64,000 bases of DNA from Tubulanus polymorphus (lineage: Eukaryota > Nemertea > Palaeonemertea > Tubulaniformes > Tubulanidae). The notes under the pieces are model-generated. The model saw nothing but the letters and a program-made list of their open reading frames with translations. It was not told where the DNA came from and searched no databases. This document shows positions 36,833 to 47,830 of the stretch, in pieces. The translations under genes were made by a program, and so were the position numbers. Position 1 is the first letter of the stretch. Every line of letters begins with the position of its first letter. The stretch is from contig NC_134034.1 of NCBI RefSeq assembly GCF_964204645.1, positions 9,419,414-9,483,413 on the forward strand, in the 5' to 3' direction.

Positions 36833-36892
36833 TTGAATCGTAACGGGCGCGTTTTTCATTGCGGTTTTTGCGTCTTGAAGGTCCAAGGAGAG

Positions 36893-39800
36893 ATGATTCG
36901 TTTTGTAAATTTGGTGTCGTTGTTGATTGTCGGCTGCTGGCTGACGATGCAGACGACACATGCCGGCGACAAGGGGTACGTAGAATCGTAGGTCTTTATT
37001 CCGTACAAAAAAGAAGAGAGAAAAAAGGAAAATACAAACAAAATCCATATTCAAATGGAGAAAACGTATTTACAATCTGAATAATTCAAGGACATAGATT
37101 CGAAAGCGTTTACCAAGTTTCGTCCATTAGCGGAAATTAAGCATTTCCGTAGCTTTGTTGTTGAAATTCGGGAAATTTCCCAAATTACGCGTAACTGTAC
37201 CAATTTACTGTCTTGTATTCAGACTCTTATCAGAAGCAGTTTTTCGAAGATTTCATTCGTATGATATTTTTTTATGATATTGTTTTGATTAGACACAGTT
37301 TAGGTTTCCTCCAGCCTTGTTGAACTTTGTTGATTAGGTGAAAGGTGTCGGAAAAGGTTTTACAATCATATTTTTCTGGACCTAGTTTCAAAGTTGGAAA
37401 TGAAAATAATTTAGAAAAAATACTCCATATCTGGCCTACGCAAAGCTTGTTTATTTTGAATTCTTTAACGACAAAAATTAATTAAGATTTGTCGGAGGCA
37501 AAATATATAGATTCAAAATGATGGACTTCGCTGTCTGGGTTTTTATCGAAAAGTTGTATGTATCTTGCCTCGCAAATAGCTGCAAAAGATCGTTTTGAGT
37601 AAATCTCAGCGATAAGGCAAGCCTGTTCAAAATACTATGTCGATTTTGTTTATTCTCACTAGCCCATAATCAATTAGATAAAGATGATTTAAATGATAAA
37701 AAAATCCCATTCCAAGAAAGAAAAATATCCAGTTTCCTTGATGTTTATTGCAACGTTTCAACTAGAGTAGAATCCGCTAAATGCGGTATGATATCATTAC
37801 AACGCGTGGACAGAATGTTTCATCAATAGTTGTTATTATAATTATTTTATAATGTTTAGGTTGTATAAGATCCCCAAAATTACGATCGGCAAAGATTACT
37901 ACTGGAAAAATCAGGGACCCGTGTGGTACATGCCGGCGTTACGGTGCGGGAGCCATTATCACACGAGAAAACCTTGGAAATATATCTGTTGCGAGGATCG
38001 TCTGCATCTGCGACAGAAGTACGACAGTTGTTGTGGTAAGAAGCCGTATCGCACTTGTACGCATATCTGCTGCGGCGGTCGCGTTCACCTGAGGTCGAGC
38101 CCATTCCTGAAGTGTTGCCACAAAAACGAACGTCGTCAGAGGTTGTACGACAGTAAAACTCACTTGTGCTGTAAGGGTAACGTCTTTAGGAAGAAGAGCA
38201 CTTTCGATCGTTGCTGTGGTCGACATAAATTGTAAGTCAACCAATAGAAGCCCAAACGATTACATAATTAGAAATTGCCGTATTCATCAACGTCAGTTAT
38301 TTTATTGTCTTTTAGATAGCTAAAAGGCTGTCTATTATTCTCATAGTTTTTTTTCCCAAATTGTGGGGTACAAGAATCAACTACGAAAAGTCGTTTCATC
38401 TGAAAAATGAGACTTTTGGAGATTCTCTCATTGTCTCTCAAAAAATGCGATATGACCTGACTCATTTTTCGTGTAGAATTTTCACGAAACCAATGAATTT
38501 CGCGAATTACAAATTAGGCTGACTTACGTTCATTTATGCGAAAATAGAAGCCAAAGTAGGCCCCCAGTTGCAAGAGCATTCTAGTAAAAATTATTCTAAT
38601 TAAATCTTCTAATTAAGTACTATCTACCCTTACTAGAATGTCATAACTTTCCAATCTATTCTTTATTGCGCGTTTCAGCTATAATCACTTGAAACAGATT
38701 TGTTGCGGAAAACGCGTGAAAGAAAGAATCTACGGTTCGAAAACGCGCTGTTGCAAAAAGCTACTTTTCAAACGAACCGACTCTAGACGATGTTGTCGCG
38801 GTAAACTTTACAATCCTAACGAAAAAGGCTGTTGTCGCAACCGTGACAAGAAAACCGCACGACTTTATCCAAAAACCGTCAGATATCTTTGCTGTAAGGG
38901 AGTCGTGCACCATTACATGGGTACCTTGACTGGAAGCCAAGTTCCGGTATGTATCATTTCGTTGAGTCAATGTCTTCAAGTAATAAATAATCAAGGCCTA
39001 ATCTATTACAGCAACATGACTGAAGTGCTAAACTTTTTCCCTTTTAATAAGTGTATCTTATACCGAAAGTGGGTACCTGTGACATGCCTGTGACATGGTT
39101 GCTTTAACTGAAAACCTAGATCCGCCCCTGAAATGAGGACCCACGATAGAAGGCTTTCTTATCAAAAGGACAACTTTCATCTTAATTCTTAGTCACAAAA
39201 AACATCTAGCTATCCTCTTTTTCTAAATTTCACTGCGTGATTAGAGCTGGTCATGTTGCGGTCGACGTTGGTACAATCACAACACGCACGTCTGTTGCGG
39301 AGGCCGACTGATTTACATAAAGAAAACCGGTCACGTGTGCTGCGGTTCGACCTATCAGCGCACGCAGGGTCCTCCGGGTAGTTTCATCTGTTGTCAGGAT
39401 ATACTGCACGGAAAACGCTACGGTAAAAATACGAGATGTTGTCAACAAATGCCGTACAACAGGAAAACTCACATCTGCTGCGGATGTCATATCTATAGAC
39501 GAAAAAGCAAACATTACGGTAAAATAGCTACGGTTTAAATCAACTTTATTGTCAATTTATGACAAATAATCGCGATACATTAATACGCACATACTACACA
39601 GATGACGGAAAACACGCCACAACATTCCACCGACCCATGTATGGAGCGTACGTACACACGTCACAATTACCTAAATATATAAACTCGAGTTTTTGTCCAA
39701 AATTACTTACTACCGATTCCCATTTGTACCATTGGCAATGGAATCCATTTGTTATAAAAAAAGTCGATGATTTATTTCTAGCTTGTTGCGGTAACTATTA

Positions 39801-40385
39801 CGGGCTACTGCCGTACAACACCAAGACCCATTACTGCTGTTGTAACCAGGTGAAACGTAAACCACGTGTTAGACCTCCGTGGTGGAAGTGTTGCGTGTCT
39901 GAGGTATATAACGGCAACACTCATATTTGTTGTAACGGTCGCGTTCAACCGAGATTCCCTCATGGACATTCTAGAGCGTAAGTATAAACTCATTGTCTTT
40001 TTTTCATATTGCTGATAATATTTGACCGTCTGATTTTTTGTCTTGGGTCGCCACTGCCGGAAACCTGCCAAATACAAAAGTGAAAACGAAAACGGGCATC
40101 CCACTTCAAGAAACGTCGGGAATGCAACACTTAAAAATTGCAAAACATAAAGCAAATAAAACAAACTTGCAAAACATAAAGAGTATTTAGTTTTTATATC
40201 ATCTCTTTTTTAACATACGAAGTTGTTGCGGTAAGTTCACGTACAGCACGAAGACACACGTCTGCTGCGGAATGGCAGTTTACCCGAAGAGTTCCAGCCA
40301 CAAATGCTGCGGAGGTTTGTTCCGTTATAACGTCTTCAACGAGAAATGCGTCAGCGGTGCTATCGAGCAAAAAGGCGGTCGTTAG
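36893..40385 (+). CDS. galaxin-like secreted cysteine-repeat protein
   Basis: Six exons (36893-36975, 37860-38231, 38679-38946, 39245-39518, 39782-39977 and 40223-40385) join in phase to 451 residues. Residues 1-24 are a signal peptide (VSLLIVGCWL core). After a basic linker come 24 double-cysteine motifs with spacing such as CCGKKPYRTCTHICCGGRV and CCGKFTYSTKTHVCCG. This is the di-cysteine pattern of galaxin, the coral organic-matrix protein, also found in mollusc and other invertebrate genomes. No membrane segment is seen, and the C-terminal residues are hydrophilic. Several introns fall just before a CCG motif, consistent with growth by exon and repeat duplication. The sequence is strongly basic, unlike many acidic biomineral proteins. 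A role in an extracellular matrix or skeleton is inferred from the family. The acceptor at 40222 is weak. Confidence 0.85.
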
Positions 40386-40996
40386 AGAAACGCAGAGCTT
40401 TTATACGATTTGAGGCCGCGTTTTTATTGACTGTGTCTGCCAAATTCAGGGGCTGGTTGTTTGTCTTGTCTTTAAGTCCAAAAGAGATCTTTAGACCAGA
40501 CTTGAATTGTATGATTAAAAATTAGGTCAGGCTGGTCTTAATTAAGTAGTATTACTATCTATTTTCTGTGATTCCTCCCCTTCTCGGAGCGTCTTTACTT
40601 CATCGATACGTACACATTAGTTGTTGAACATTGTTTTTTAGCGTAGACAGCCTCGAATCGTAATAGTGTTAAATCTTAAATATTTCATCGAAGGAAAACT
40701 TCTTTAAACTTCCATGCATTTTATCAAATGCAGTTTACAAGTTCGGGAAATAGAGAATGGAATATTTCTATATTCCGTTGGTGAAAATAGCTGACACATT
40801 TCTAAACTGATGTTTGTAATTTTTCAAAGTTAAATTCCTCAGTTAGATAAATTGGAGTTGTATTCTTCGATTCTAATGAATGACTAAGGCGACATTTATA
40901 AGAATTTCTAATTTTCTCAAATTTGTGAAAAAACACCTAAATATCATGGTTGTCTTCTTGTCAATATTTCTGTATTATCTCAAATATTCTTCGTGT

Positions 40997-41002
40997 AATA
41001 AA
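40997..41002 (+). terminator. candidate polyadenylation signal, galaxin-like gene
   Basis: AATAAA lies about 610 nt after the stop codon in AT-rich sequence, with a TTTTTG-rich tract 30-40 nt downstream. Confidence 0.45.
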
Positions 41003-41211
41003 TATCGAATACGATGCATTTTGATTTCATTTTCTTTTTGTTCTTTTGAGACGGCTTAGACTGTAAGATCGCCGGTGTCCCAAACAAACTACGGCGGAGG
41101 AACATGAAGTGCACAGATTATCAGTCTTTTAAAGTTCTTGGATTGGAAACATTCGAATGAAATTGTTTACGCCAGTTTCGATTGACTGAAGGGAATTTCG
41201 GTCTGCGCAGA

Positions 41212-41463
41212 ATGACACCGGATACACACTGGCTGCTGCATAACTCCCCGGTCGGGTTTACATATTCTGACTTTCGTGGCCCGCGTATTCTGGGTGCCGG
41301 CTGGGGTCGAAACGAAGACGCAAGAAGAGAATTCCAGAATCCCTTCCCGCAGAGACCAATCTCTCGACTGATAACTAGTCCAGATCAGAATTTGCGGGCA
41401 CTGTGGACTTTACATAAATCTCTAACAGGGCCGCCTTCGGCACGACAGCCCACCGTCCCTTAA
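41212..41463 (+). other. open frame of uncertain status between galaxin-like gene and CCDC89
   Basis: An 83-codon frame from an ATG (MTPDTHWLLHNSPVGFTYSD...) lies in a GC-richer patch between two genes. It has no signal peptide or recognisable domain, and no clear splice partner or promoter. It could be a retrocopy fragment, an exon of an unseen gene, or chance. Confidence 0.2.
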
Positions 41464-41773
41464 CTGTGGACCCTCTGGGTCGGCGAACCCCACCCCCATG
41501 GGATATCAGTGCATGACAGAATGTAATTAGTATCTCTCATAATGTTCGACAAGAGTCGCCAACAGTCGCCAGTGAGTGCAATACTGCAAAACGTCCGTGC
41601 ACGGAGCCACTGCCGACATCCGCATTTTTAGCGCGCTTGACCGTATCATAGGTCCGATTCCAAAATCCGCAATTTACCTTCAATTCATGTAAATAAATAA
41701 TTCAATTTATTTTATTGCCTCTGTTTTCTTTCCGTCGTTTTTTATTCAAATATGAAATCGAAGAGAGCCGAAA

Positions 41774-44444
41774 ATGGCGTCGAGTCAACGTAACCCGAGA
41801 GAACTGAGACAAATGGTTGAAAACAGTCACAACGTGAGTGAAAAACGAAATTCAATGACCACAATTTCAACAAATATTATCTTTGTCATTCAAATAAACT
41901 AAGATTTAGCAAGATTTAAGCTTATCGTGAATTTAAAGATCAAGATAAATGTTTAAAGATGGGTAAGATGCTTCGAAAGTTCCGTGGAATTCAATTTTGA
42001 AGTTTTTCAAAACTTCAAAAATGCGTTAAATTTTTAATTTTGTTAACTAAAAAGTGCTGATTTTGGCAAATAAGAACGATGGCCACCGCGGTCGACCATC
42101 TTGATTCTGATGAATTCTCTTTTTTCCTCAATTTCGAATATTTCTAGGACGTTAACGAAATGCAGGCAAATTTAGAAAAACTGCGAAACCTTGCGTCGGA
42201 TGATAAAACGGAGAACGCGATGCTGCGAGGTCGTATCGACGAACAATCCGAACTGATCATGATATTAAAGAATCGATCGGACGAGAACATCGTGCGTTCG
42301 CAAGCCCTCGAAAAACTGAACGCCGACCAAGAGCGGCAGCTGCGCGAAGCGACCGACGCGCTCGCATTGGAAACGATGAAATTCCGGATGTTAGAAGATC
42401 GTTTCGGCGTGCTCGCCGAGAATCACGAAGAGATGATACGAATCAAGGACGAGTATAAACGTCTGAACGAAGAGCTGCGTCGACGGAACGAGAAATTGAA
42501 AAGCGACAATGAGGGTTTGTTCAGTGAGGCGATCGTCGAGAGGGACGAGAAGATAGGCGCGTTGCAGACGGAGCTTAGCCGTTTGAAAACTCGATATGCT
42601 GATCTCGACTCGCAATATAAGTGAGTAGTTTGATTTATGTGAGCCTCAATGATGGTAATCGTAGTTTATATTGAATTGAAAATGTCTCCGGTGAAGCACT
42701 GAACACATGTTAAGTGGGGAAAATCAGTTTTATGAAGTGCGCTGATAAAATATCTAATGTCTCTGGTATTTGTACTTCATTGATAATGTCTCAGGTGAAG
42801 CACTGAACAAAATTGGGAGAATGGTGACAATTTGCCCTCACTTATTGCCATTGCTTTAAATTGAAATATTACTTTTCTCGGCAGGAAAATAGAAGCGGAA
42901 TACAGCACTACGAAAGCAGTTTTCGATGGGAAATGGAAACAGCAGGAAAAAAATCACGAAAAATCAGTTTCTGATTTACGAAAGCAACTAAAAACTGCAG
43001 AGCAAGAACTGAAAGGTAGTTACTGAGAACAGATCTAGGATTCTGGTGACTCTGGAGTGTGGACCCACTTGTGGCAGAAGGTCCTACTGCACACTAGTGA
43101 CACCTAGTGGATCCTCACTTGCCACAAGTTGAATCCTGTGTACGCTGACAACTAAAGTTCACCGTGGATAGGCCATTCTCTAAAAGCATTTTCACTTTTG
43201 TTTGAATTGTAATTTCTAGTAACTCGTAACCGACTCGAGGCGGAACGAACGAACAAGCAATCGATGGACGACGACTCGGCGAAAAAATTGCAACAAATTA
43301 CGCGCGAAAAAGATGAATTATTAGACTTATGTATGAATCGCGGCAAAATAATTCAGGTCGGCAGATTTTTCGGGGTGGACTGGTTCATAGAACTGCTCTG
43401 TTCATAGAACCGGGATTTTTAGAACAAAAATCTCACATTTTTTCCAGGATAAACAAACGGAGAATAAGAAACTGTTGAGCAAAATCGAAGAGATGGAAAA
43501 ATTAGTGAAAGAGATGGAGCTGAAATTCGAGTAAGTTCAACGAAGTTTGGGACTAATTTCAATGGGGAAAAGTGTACTTGAAAAACAGCTCTCATCCATT
43601 AATAAATGGAATATAGAAAAAATAGATTCCATTTCGAATGAATTTTTCTCATGGAATTTGTCTCTTTTTTAATTTTGCTCAAAACTTTTTTCCTGTTGAT
43701 TCTGAAAAAAGAAATTGTTGTTTCAGGCGTGAAGCGGCTGCTGTGAATTCGAATGTGGCGGTAAGAAAGATGAGACAAGATGTTGAAGAGGCGGAGAAAA
43801 AGTACAACAGCATCGTGCAAGTGAGTTTTTGGTGGAAATTTTTAGTGGAAAAATCCCCGGGAAAAAAGTGGACGAAAAAGTTTCTGGAGAGAAGTTTAGA
43901 TAATCTTGTATTTGGTCTTTAGAAATGCATCTCAGGCTGCTTTATTTTCCAAAGACTAATCAAGAATGCAGAAAAAGTTCGGACAATTCCTCTGATTGTC
44001 GGAGGAGGTCTCTGAAAATGGTTTACCATCCCCCGATTGTCAGAGGCAGTCCCTGCAAAATGGTTTTGCGTCCCCTGATTGTCAGAGGCAGTCCCTGAAA
44101 ATGAATTACTGTCCCCTGATTGTCAGGGACAGTCTCTGAAAATGGTTTACTGTCCCCTGATAGTCAGGAACAGTCTCTGAAAATGGTTTACTGTCTCCTG
44201 ATTGTCAGGAACAGTCTCTGAAAATGGTTTACTGTCCCCTGATTGTCAGGAACAGTCTCTGAAAATGGTTTACTGTCCCCTGATTGTCAGGAACAGTCTC
44301 TGAAAATGGTTTACTGGACGTAATTTATCAGATGTCTCATTTCCTTCTGATTAACAGGAGTACAACGCTTACAAGAAACACACGAATTCACTGATACAAA
44401 AAGAGCGAGATCTGAACGCTAAACTGCGCCACCTGATGGGATAA
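41774..44444 (+). CDS. CCDC89: coiled-coil domain-containing protein 89
   Basis: Seven exons (41774-41833, 42148-42620, 42885-43015, 43220-43356, 43448-43530, 43727-43820 and 44358-44444) join in phase to 354 residues, close to human CCDC89 (374). Nearly the whole protein is predicted coiled coil rich in E, K, L and R. Hallmarks of the family are visible: AMLRGRIDEQSELI near the start, LAENHEEMIRIKDEYKRLNE with NEKLKSDNEGLFS in the middle, TREKDELLDL, and the C-terminal KKHTNSLIQKERDLNAKLRH. The family is known in vertebrates as a partner of a Hairy-related repressor and is expressed in testis; its exact role is unclear. The donor after 43356 (GTCGGC) is weak but keeps the frame. Transcription runs the same way as the galaxin-like gene, 1.4 kb upstream. 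Confidence 0.9.
43070..43150. repeat. dispersed CACTAGTGACACCTAGTGG repeat
   Basis: One copy of the family seen at 32.3 and 51.7 kb, in a CCDC89 intron, with CTAGTGGATCCTCACTTGCC. Confidence 0.6.
43990..44320. repeat. 41-bp tandem array, about eight copies
   Basis: The unit carries TCCCCTGATTGTCAGGAAC, then AGTCTCTGAAAATGGTTTACTG. Early units vary and the last four are nearly identical. The array lies in the last CCDC89 intron. Related decayed units are at 12.94-13.20 kb. Confidence 0.9.
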
Positions 44445-45099
44445 TCTCGAACTGAGCGCTGTCTCCGCGCGGCGCGAAAAACTTTACGCACTTGCTAGTC
44501 GAAAATAGAGATTAAGAAACTGGGATTTAGCGCTGGTCTGGATAAGCCAAAACCTGCGGCTAAAAATTTATGTAAAATGATTTCAATGTTATAGATTTCT
44601 ATGATATATTTTCTATAGATGTATTATTTATTTGTATATAGGAATATTTTTCAATTTTATGCCTTGAAATTTACTTAAACATAGCCTTAATGAGATTTTT
44701 TACTTAATGAGATTATTTATTGTTCCTGTGAACAAGAAAATTATCGTTTCTGGCGATATTCCGTCCCTGACCTGGTGTCACAAACTTGTTAATATCATAC
44801 AGGTACCAATCTGTAACCTGGAGACATTCACTTTTGTATTGTATTGCATGGCCGATCAGTTTTTGATCAGTGTGTCGATAAAATGTCTAATGTCTGGTGT
44901 TTGTAAGGTGAAGTTCTGAACACTTGTGTAGTTTTGATGATCAATTTTTGAAAGTGTGTTAGTAGTTCATTTTCAATCAGAAATGTCTAATGGGTGAATT
45001 ACTGAACACATGTGAAGTGTCTGGGTGGTTTATTTTTACTCACAGCCTCTATGTTAAGTGATGATATAAGGAATTAAATGTATCAGATGTAAAAGAAAT

Positions 45100-45105
45100 A
45101 ATAAA
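45100..45105 (+). terminator. candidate polyadenylation signal, CCDC89
   Basis: AATAAA lies about 656 nt after the CCDC89 stop, followed by a TTTTATTCATTTTG tract. Use of the site is not shown. Confidence 0.35.
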
Positions 45106-45284
45106 ATTTTATTCATTTTGTTTCACCATGATGTTATCAGGATATTATTAAGACGTCGTGGACGGATGATAGACATCCAGCTTCATCAGCTGGCTTTGCT
45201 TTTAGCTAACCTGACCCTAACCCATCCCATCCTGATTGGCTTACCCTAACCCTAGCATGTTGCGACGTAGAATACGAAGACGTG

Positions 45285-45361
45285 TTCGTCTCGGAGAGAG
45301 CGAGACTCGAACCCGGGTAAGAGAATTACTAGCACAGCATCATACTACTAGACCACCGCGC
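45285..45361 (-). repeat. tRNA-like sequence
   Basis: On the minus strand, GTGGTCTAGTAGTATGATGC fits the D-arm/A box and GGGTTCGAGTCTC the T-arm/B box, with partial pairing of GAGCG and CGCTC at the ends. The anticodon arm does not fold convincingly, so the identity cannot be stated. It is a tRNA pseudogene or SINE head rather than a secure tRNA gene. Confidence 0.4.
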
Positions 45362-45639
45362 TCGCTGAGAATGTTTGAGTACACCTTCACCTTACCCTAA
45401 CCCTCTAGACCGCAATCCTAAATTCAGTCTAAACAGTCGTTAAAGTTAAATTTACGACGCAGTATAAATAGCCACTTCGTTTTAAGAACTATCTTCCATC
45501 ATTTGGGGAACAGGTTGCAGCTTTCTCTTGATCCAAAAAGGTTATTTCGATGTTTTGTGCCATTTGTCTGATTTTCACTGACCTAAAATCACAATGGAGC
45601 TATTGTAAAGATTTTTGGTAAGGAGACATGGTCCAGATT

Positions 45640-45697
45640 GGTTGAGTGGACCCCACAGAATCGGGGTAGTCCAGGTTCGAATCTGGGACACCCCTTA
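45640..45697 (+). repeat. tRNA-like sequence
   Basis: TTGGTTGAGTGGACCCC (A-box-like) is followed by CCAGGTTCGAATCTGG, a perfect small T-arm, and a CCCC/GGGG hairpin lies where the anticodon arm should be. The acceptor stem is incomplete. Confidence 0.4.
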
Positions 45698-45959
45698 TTC
45701 CCTACACTTCAGGAACGCCGTAGATTAGCCATTAGTTCTATATATTTTTGATAGATGGCGCTTGTGAATTACGGTTTATCGCAAATCCTTGGCCACCTTC
45801 GGTTTTCTTAGTCGACTATAGTCGAACTAAACGAAACCATATGTCCAAAAGTCGGAACTATATTCCGGAAATAGTTCGAAAATCAAGCGCATTCGGTTAT
45901 TAAGTCCGACCACTAGTCGACTAGATATGAAAACCGAATTTGGCCCTTGCTGTTGTCGA

Positions 45960-46036
45960 TTTGCAGAATTCGAACCTTGACGCCTCTGTTTATCAGTCTA
46001 ATACCTAGCCATCGTTCCCTTAACAACCCGACGAGT
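45960..46036 (-). repeat. tRNA-like sequence
   Basis: On the minus strand, GATGGCTAGGTATTAGAC resembles an A box and AAGGTTCGAATTC a B box. Stems are weak. It forms a loose cluster with the two tRNA-like sequences at 45.3 and 45.7 kb. Confidence 0.35.
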
Positions 46037-46753
46037 GTCGACTGGTATTCAGACTATATACCCTGTTTATATATCCTCTATTATGCAGCATCCAGCTCAC
46101 TTTTACATTTACATTGATAATAGATTTGAACCAGAGACACCGATTTTCATCCTATATTCACCAGACAGCTCCATCTAAATCAGTTCAAAGAGAGGATTAA
46201 AACCGCTGATTTCAAAGATAATTCAAACAAACGCAGAGATAAAAAATTATATTGAAATCTATTTTGCACCTGAAAAAAACTAAAGCAATTCGTATAACAG
46301 CCTAAAACTTTAACCATTTACATCAGCTGCTAGGTGTAATTCATCTAAAACTTCAACCGCACCTCAATATCGCAGTATCTTATGGTTCAAGTTTTCCAAG
46401 ATCAAGAATCTGATGAATCGATAACCGATCGTGGTAATTCACCTAAAAAGACAGACGCGTATCGCGACTTATACATCTAAAGTATCAAACAACCGGATAC
46501 CAGAGGTAAAAGTCACTATATATATACTAGTATTTACAATTCTAAAGATATTTAGTGTGAAAATTCGTGTCTATCCACAAGTGATTTTAACGGATGGACC
46601 TTTATCAGTTACATCAGTTACAGGACCAGGACCCAGTTCGGCAGTTATGAGTATTTCATCTCACGTCTGTGGAACTGGGTCCTAGATCGAGTTTCAGTTC
46701 AAGTTCAAGGTTGAAGTTGGCTTCATGGAAAAAAAGAATTATGTACAAAGATA

Positions 46754-47146
46754 TTAACACGCTCGCTGCCACCTAGTGGTTAAGGTCTGGTCGCCATTGC
46801 CAAATTATTTGCTTTCTGAAAACTTCACGTGTGCACCTAGTCTGAATACCTGTCGTTGTTACTGGTTCCCTACAACTTACAACTTACTCCTAACCCTTCC
46901 CTACAACGTTGTTTGTAGAACGACGGCTAGGTCCTTGACTAGTGTGCACCAGACTTGAGTTACCCACATAGATTGTATCTTAGTCTCTCCATACTGCCAG
47001 ACAATTGTTAGCTGGTTTCTCGCCTTTGCCAGGTCATTCATAACGCTATGAAATGACATTGAATCGATGACGATATAACTCGTCATGGCAAACTGCGGTG
47101 CACCCACCATGACGATTTATCTCGTCAGCGGCAGCAAACGTGTTAA
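46754..47146. mobile_element. TTAA-flanked MITE, family 2, long copy
   Basis: It begins TTAACACGCTCGCTGCC and ends GGCAGCAAACGTGTTAA. It is about 393 bp. Inside, GTCATGGCAAACTGCGGTG and GGTGCACCCACCATGAC partly pair. There is no coding capacity. Confidence 0.65.
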
Positions 47147-47830
47147 AGAAGACCTTGAAACTTCATCGAAAAAATAAGAGAAGCCTCACAGTTTGTCAAA
47201 AACTGTTTCGTTTGAGTTTGGTCAAACTTGCTGGAGTCATCTTAGTTGGAATAACCACAACTATGTTGACGGCTAAGTTAAGTAATCTCACGAGTTATCC
47301 GATGACAACGTAATAGAATTTGACTGTAATTGAAAATTAAATGAATAGAATTTAATTTAATGCAAAAACTCATCTGGTGAAACAGGCCCAACAGTGTCAC
47401 AGAACAAGTGCAAGCCACGGAAATTACCGGTACTAACTCACGAAAATACGTTGTAAATAGTACGTATAAAATGTAACTGGTAACTGTGGCCCTACAGTCA
47501 GAGCGAGTTACAAAAATAAAATACACGTGAAAATACTTGACAAATTCAACTCACTACCGCGGCGGAATTAGAACCTGCAGTGTTGTTGTAGCACACATGC
47601 TAGCCTTGAAAATAGGTAACCAATAAAAATATGTGTCAAATTTAACAGTGCCGGCACCCATGCAAGCAATGAAAATACAATCGCAGTCTTGTTAAAAATG
47701 TTTAAAACAAGCGTTACCGCCACCTGTCCGATCACCGTTACACTAATTGTCTTCGAATCTAAAATCTTTGTTGGACACCGAGACCTGAGTTTCATTTGAA
47801 AAAATAGAGGTAGCGACGTTGACCCAGGTG

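Larger units (their letters stand above)
44445..47830. other. intergenic region between CCDC89 and TDRKH
   Basis: The genes converge here. An AATAAA at 45100-45105 may serve CCDC89. The rest holds the dispersed ACATTTTATCAG-type repeat (44.86-45.03 kb), tRNA-like sequences (45.28-46.04 kb), short CCCTAA-like runs and a TTAA-flanked element, entered separately. No gene is seen. Confidence 0.5.

Noticed and set aside
37880-39514. Several antisense frames of 70-100 codons
   Set aside because: They are shadows of the galaxin-like exons; the sense frames have the signal peptide, regular cysteine motifs and matching splice phases.
39559-39781. In-frame extension upstream of galaxin exon 5
   Set aside because: It is intronic: the joined phase at 39518 and 39782 is exact and the extension lacks cysteine motifs.
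45215-45420. Interstitial telomere repeat
   Set aside because: Only two or three CCCTAA-like words in a row occur, too few and irregular to call.
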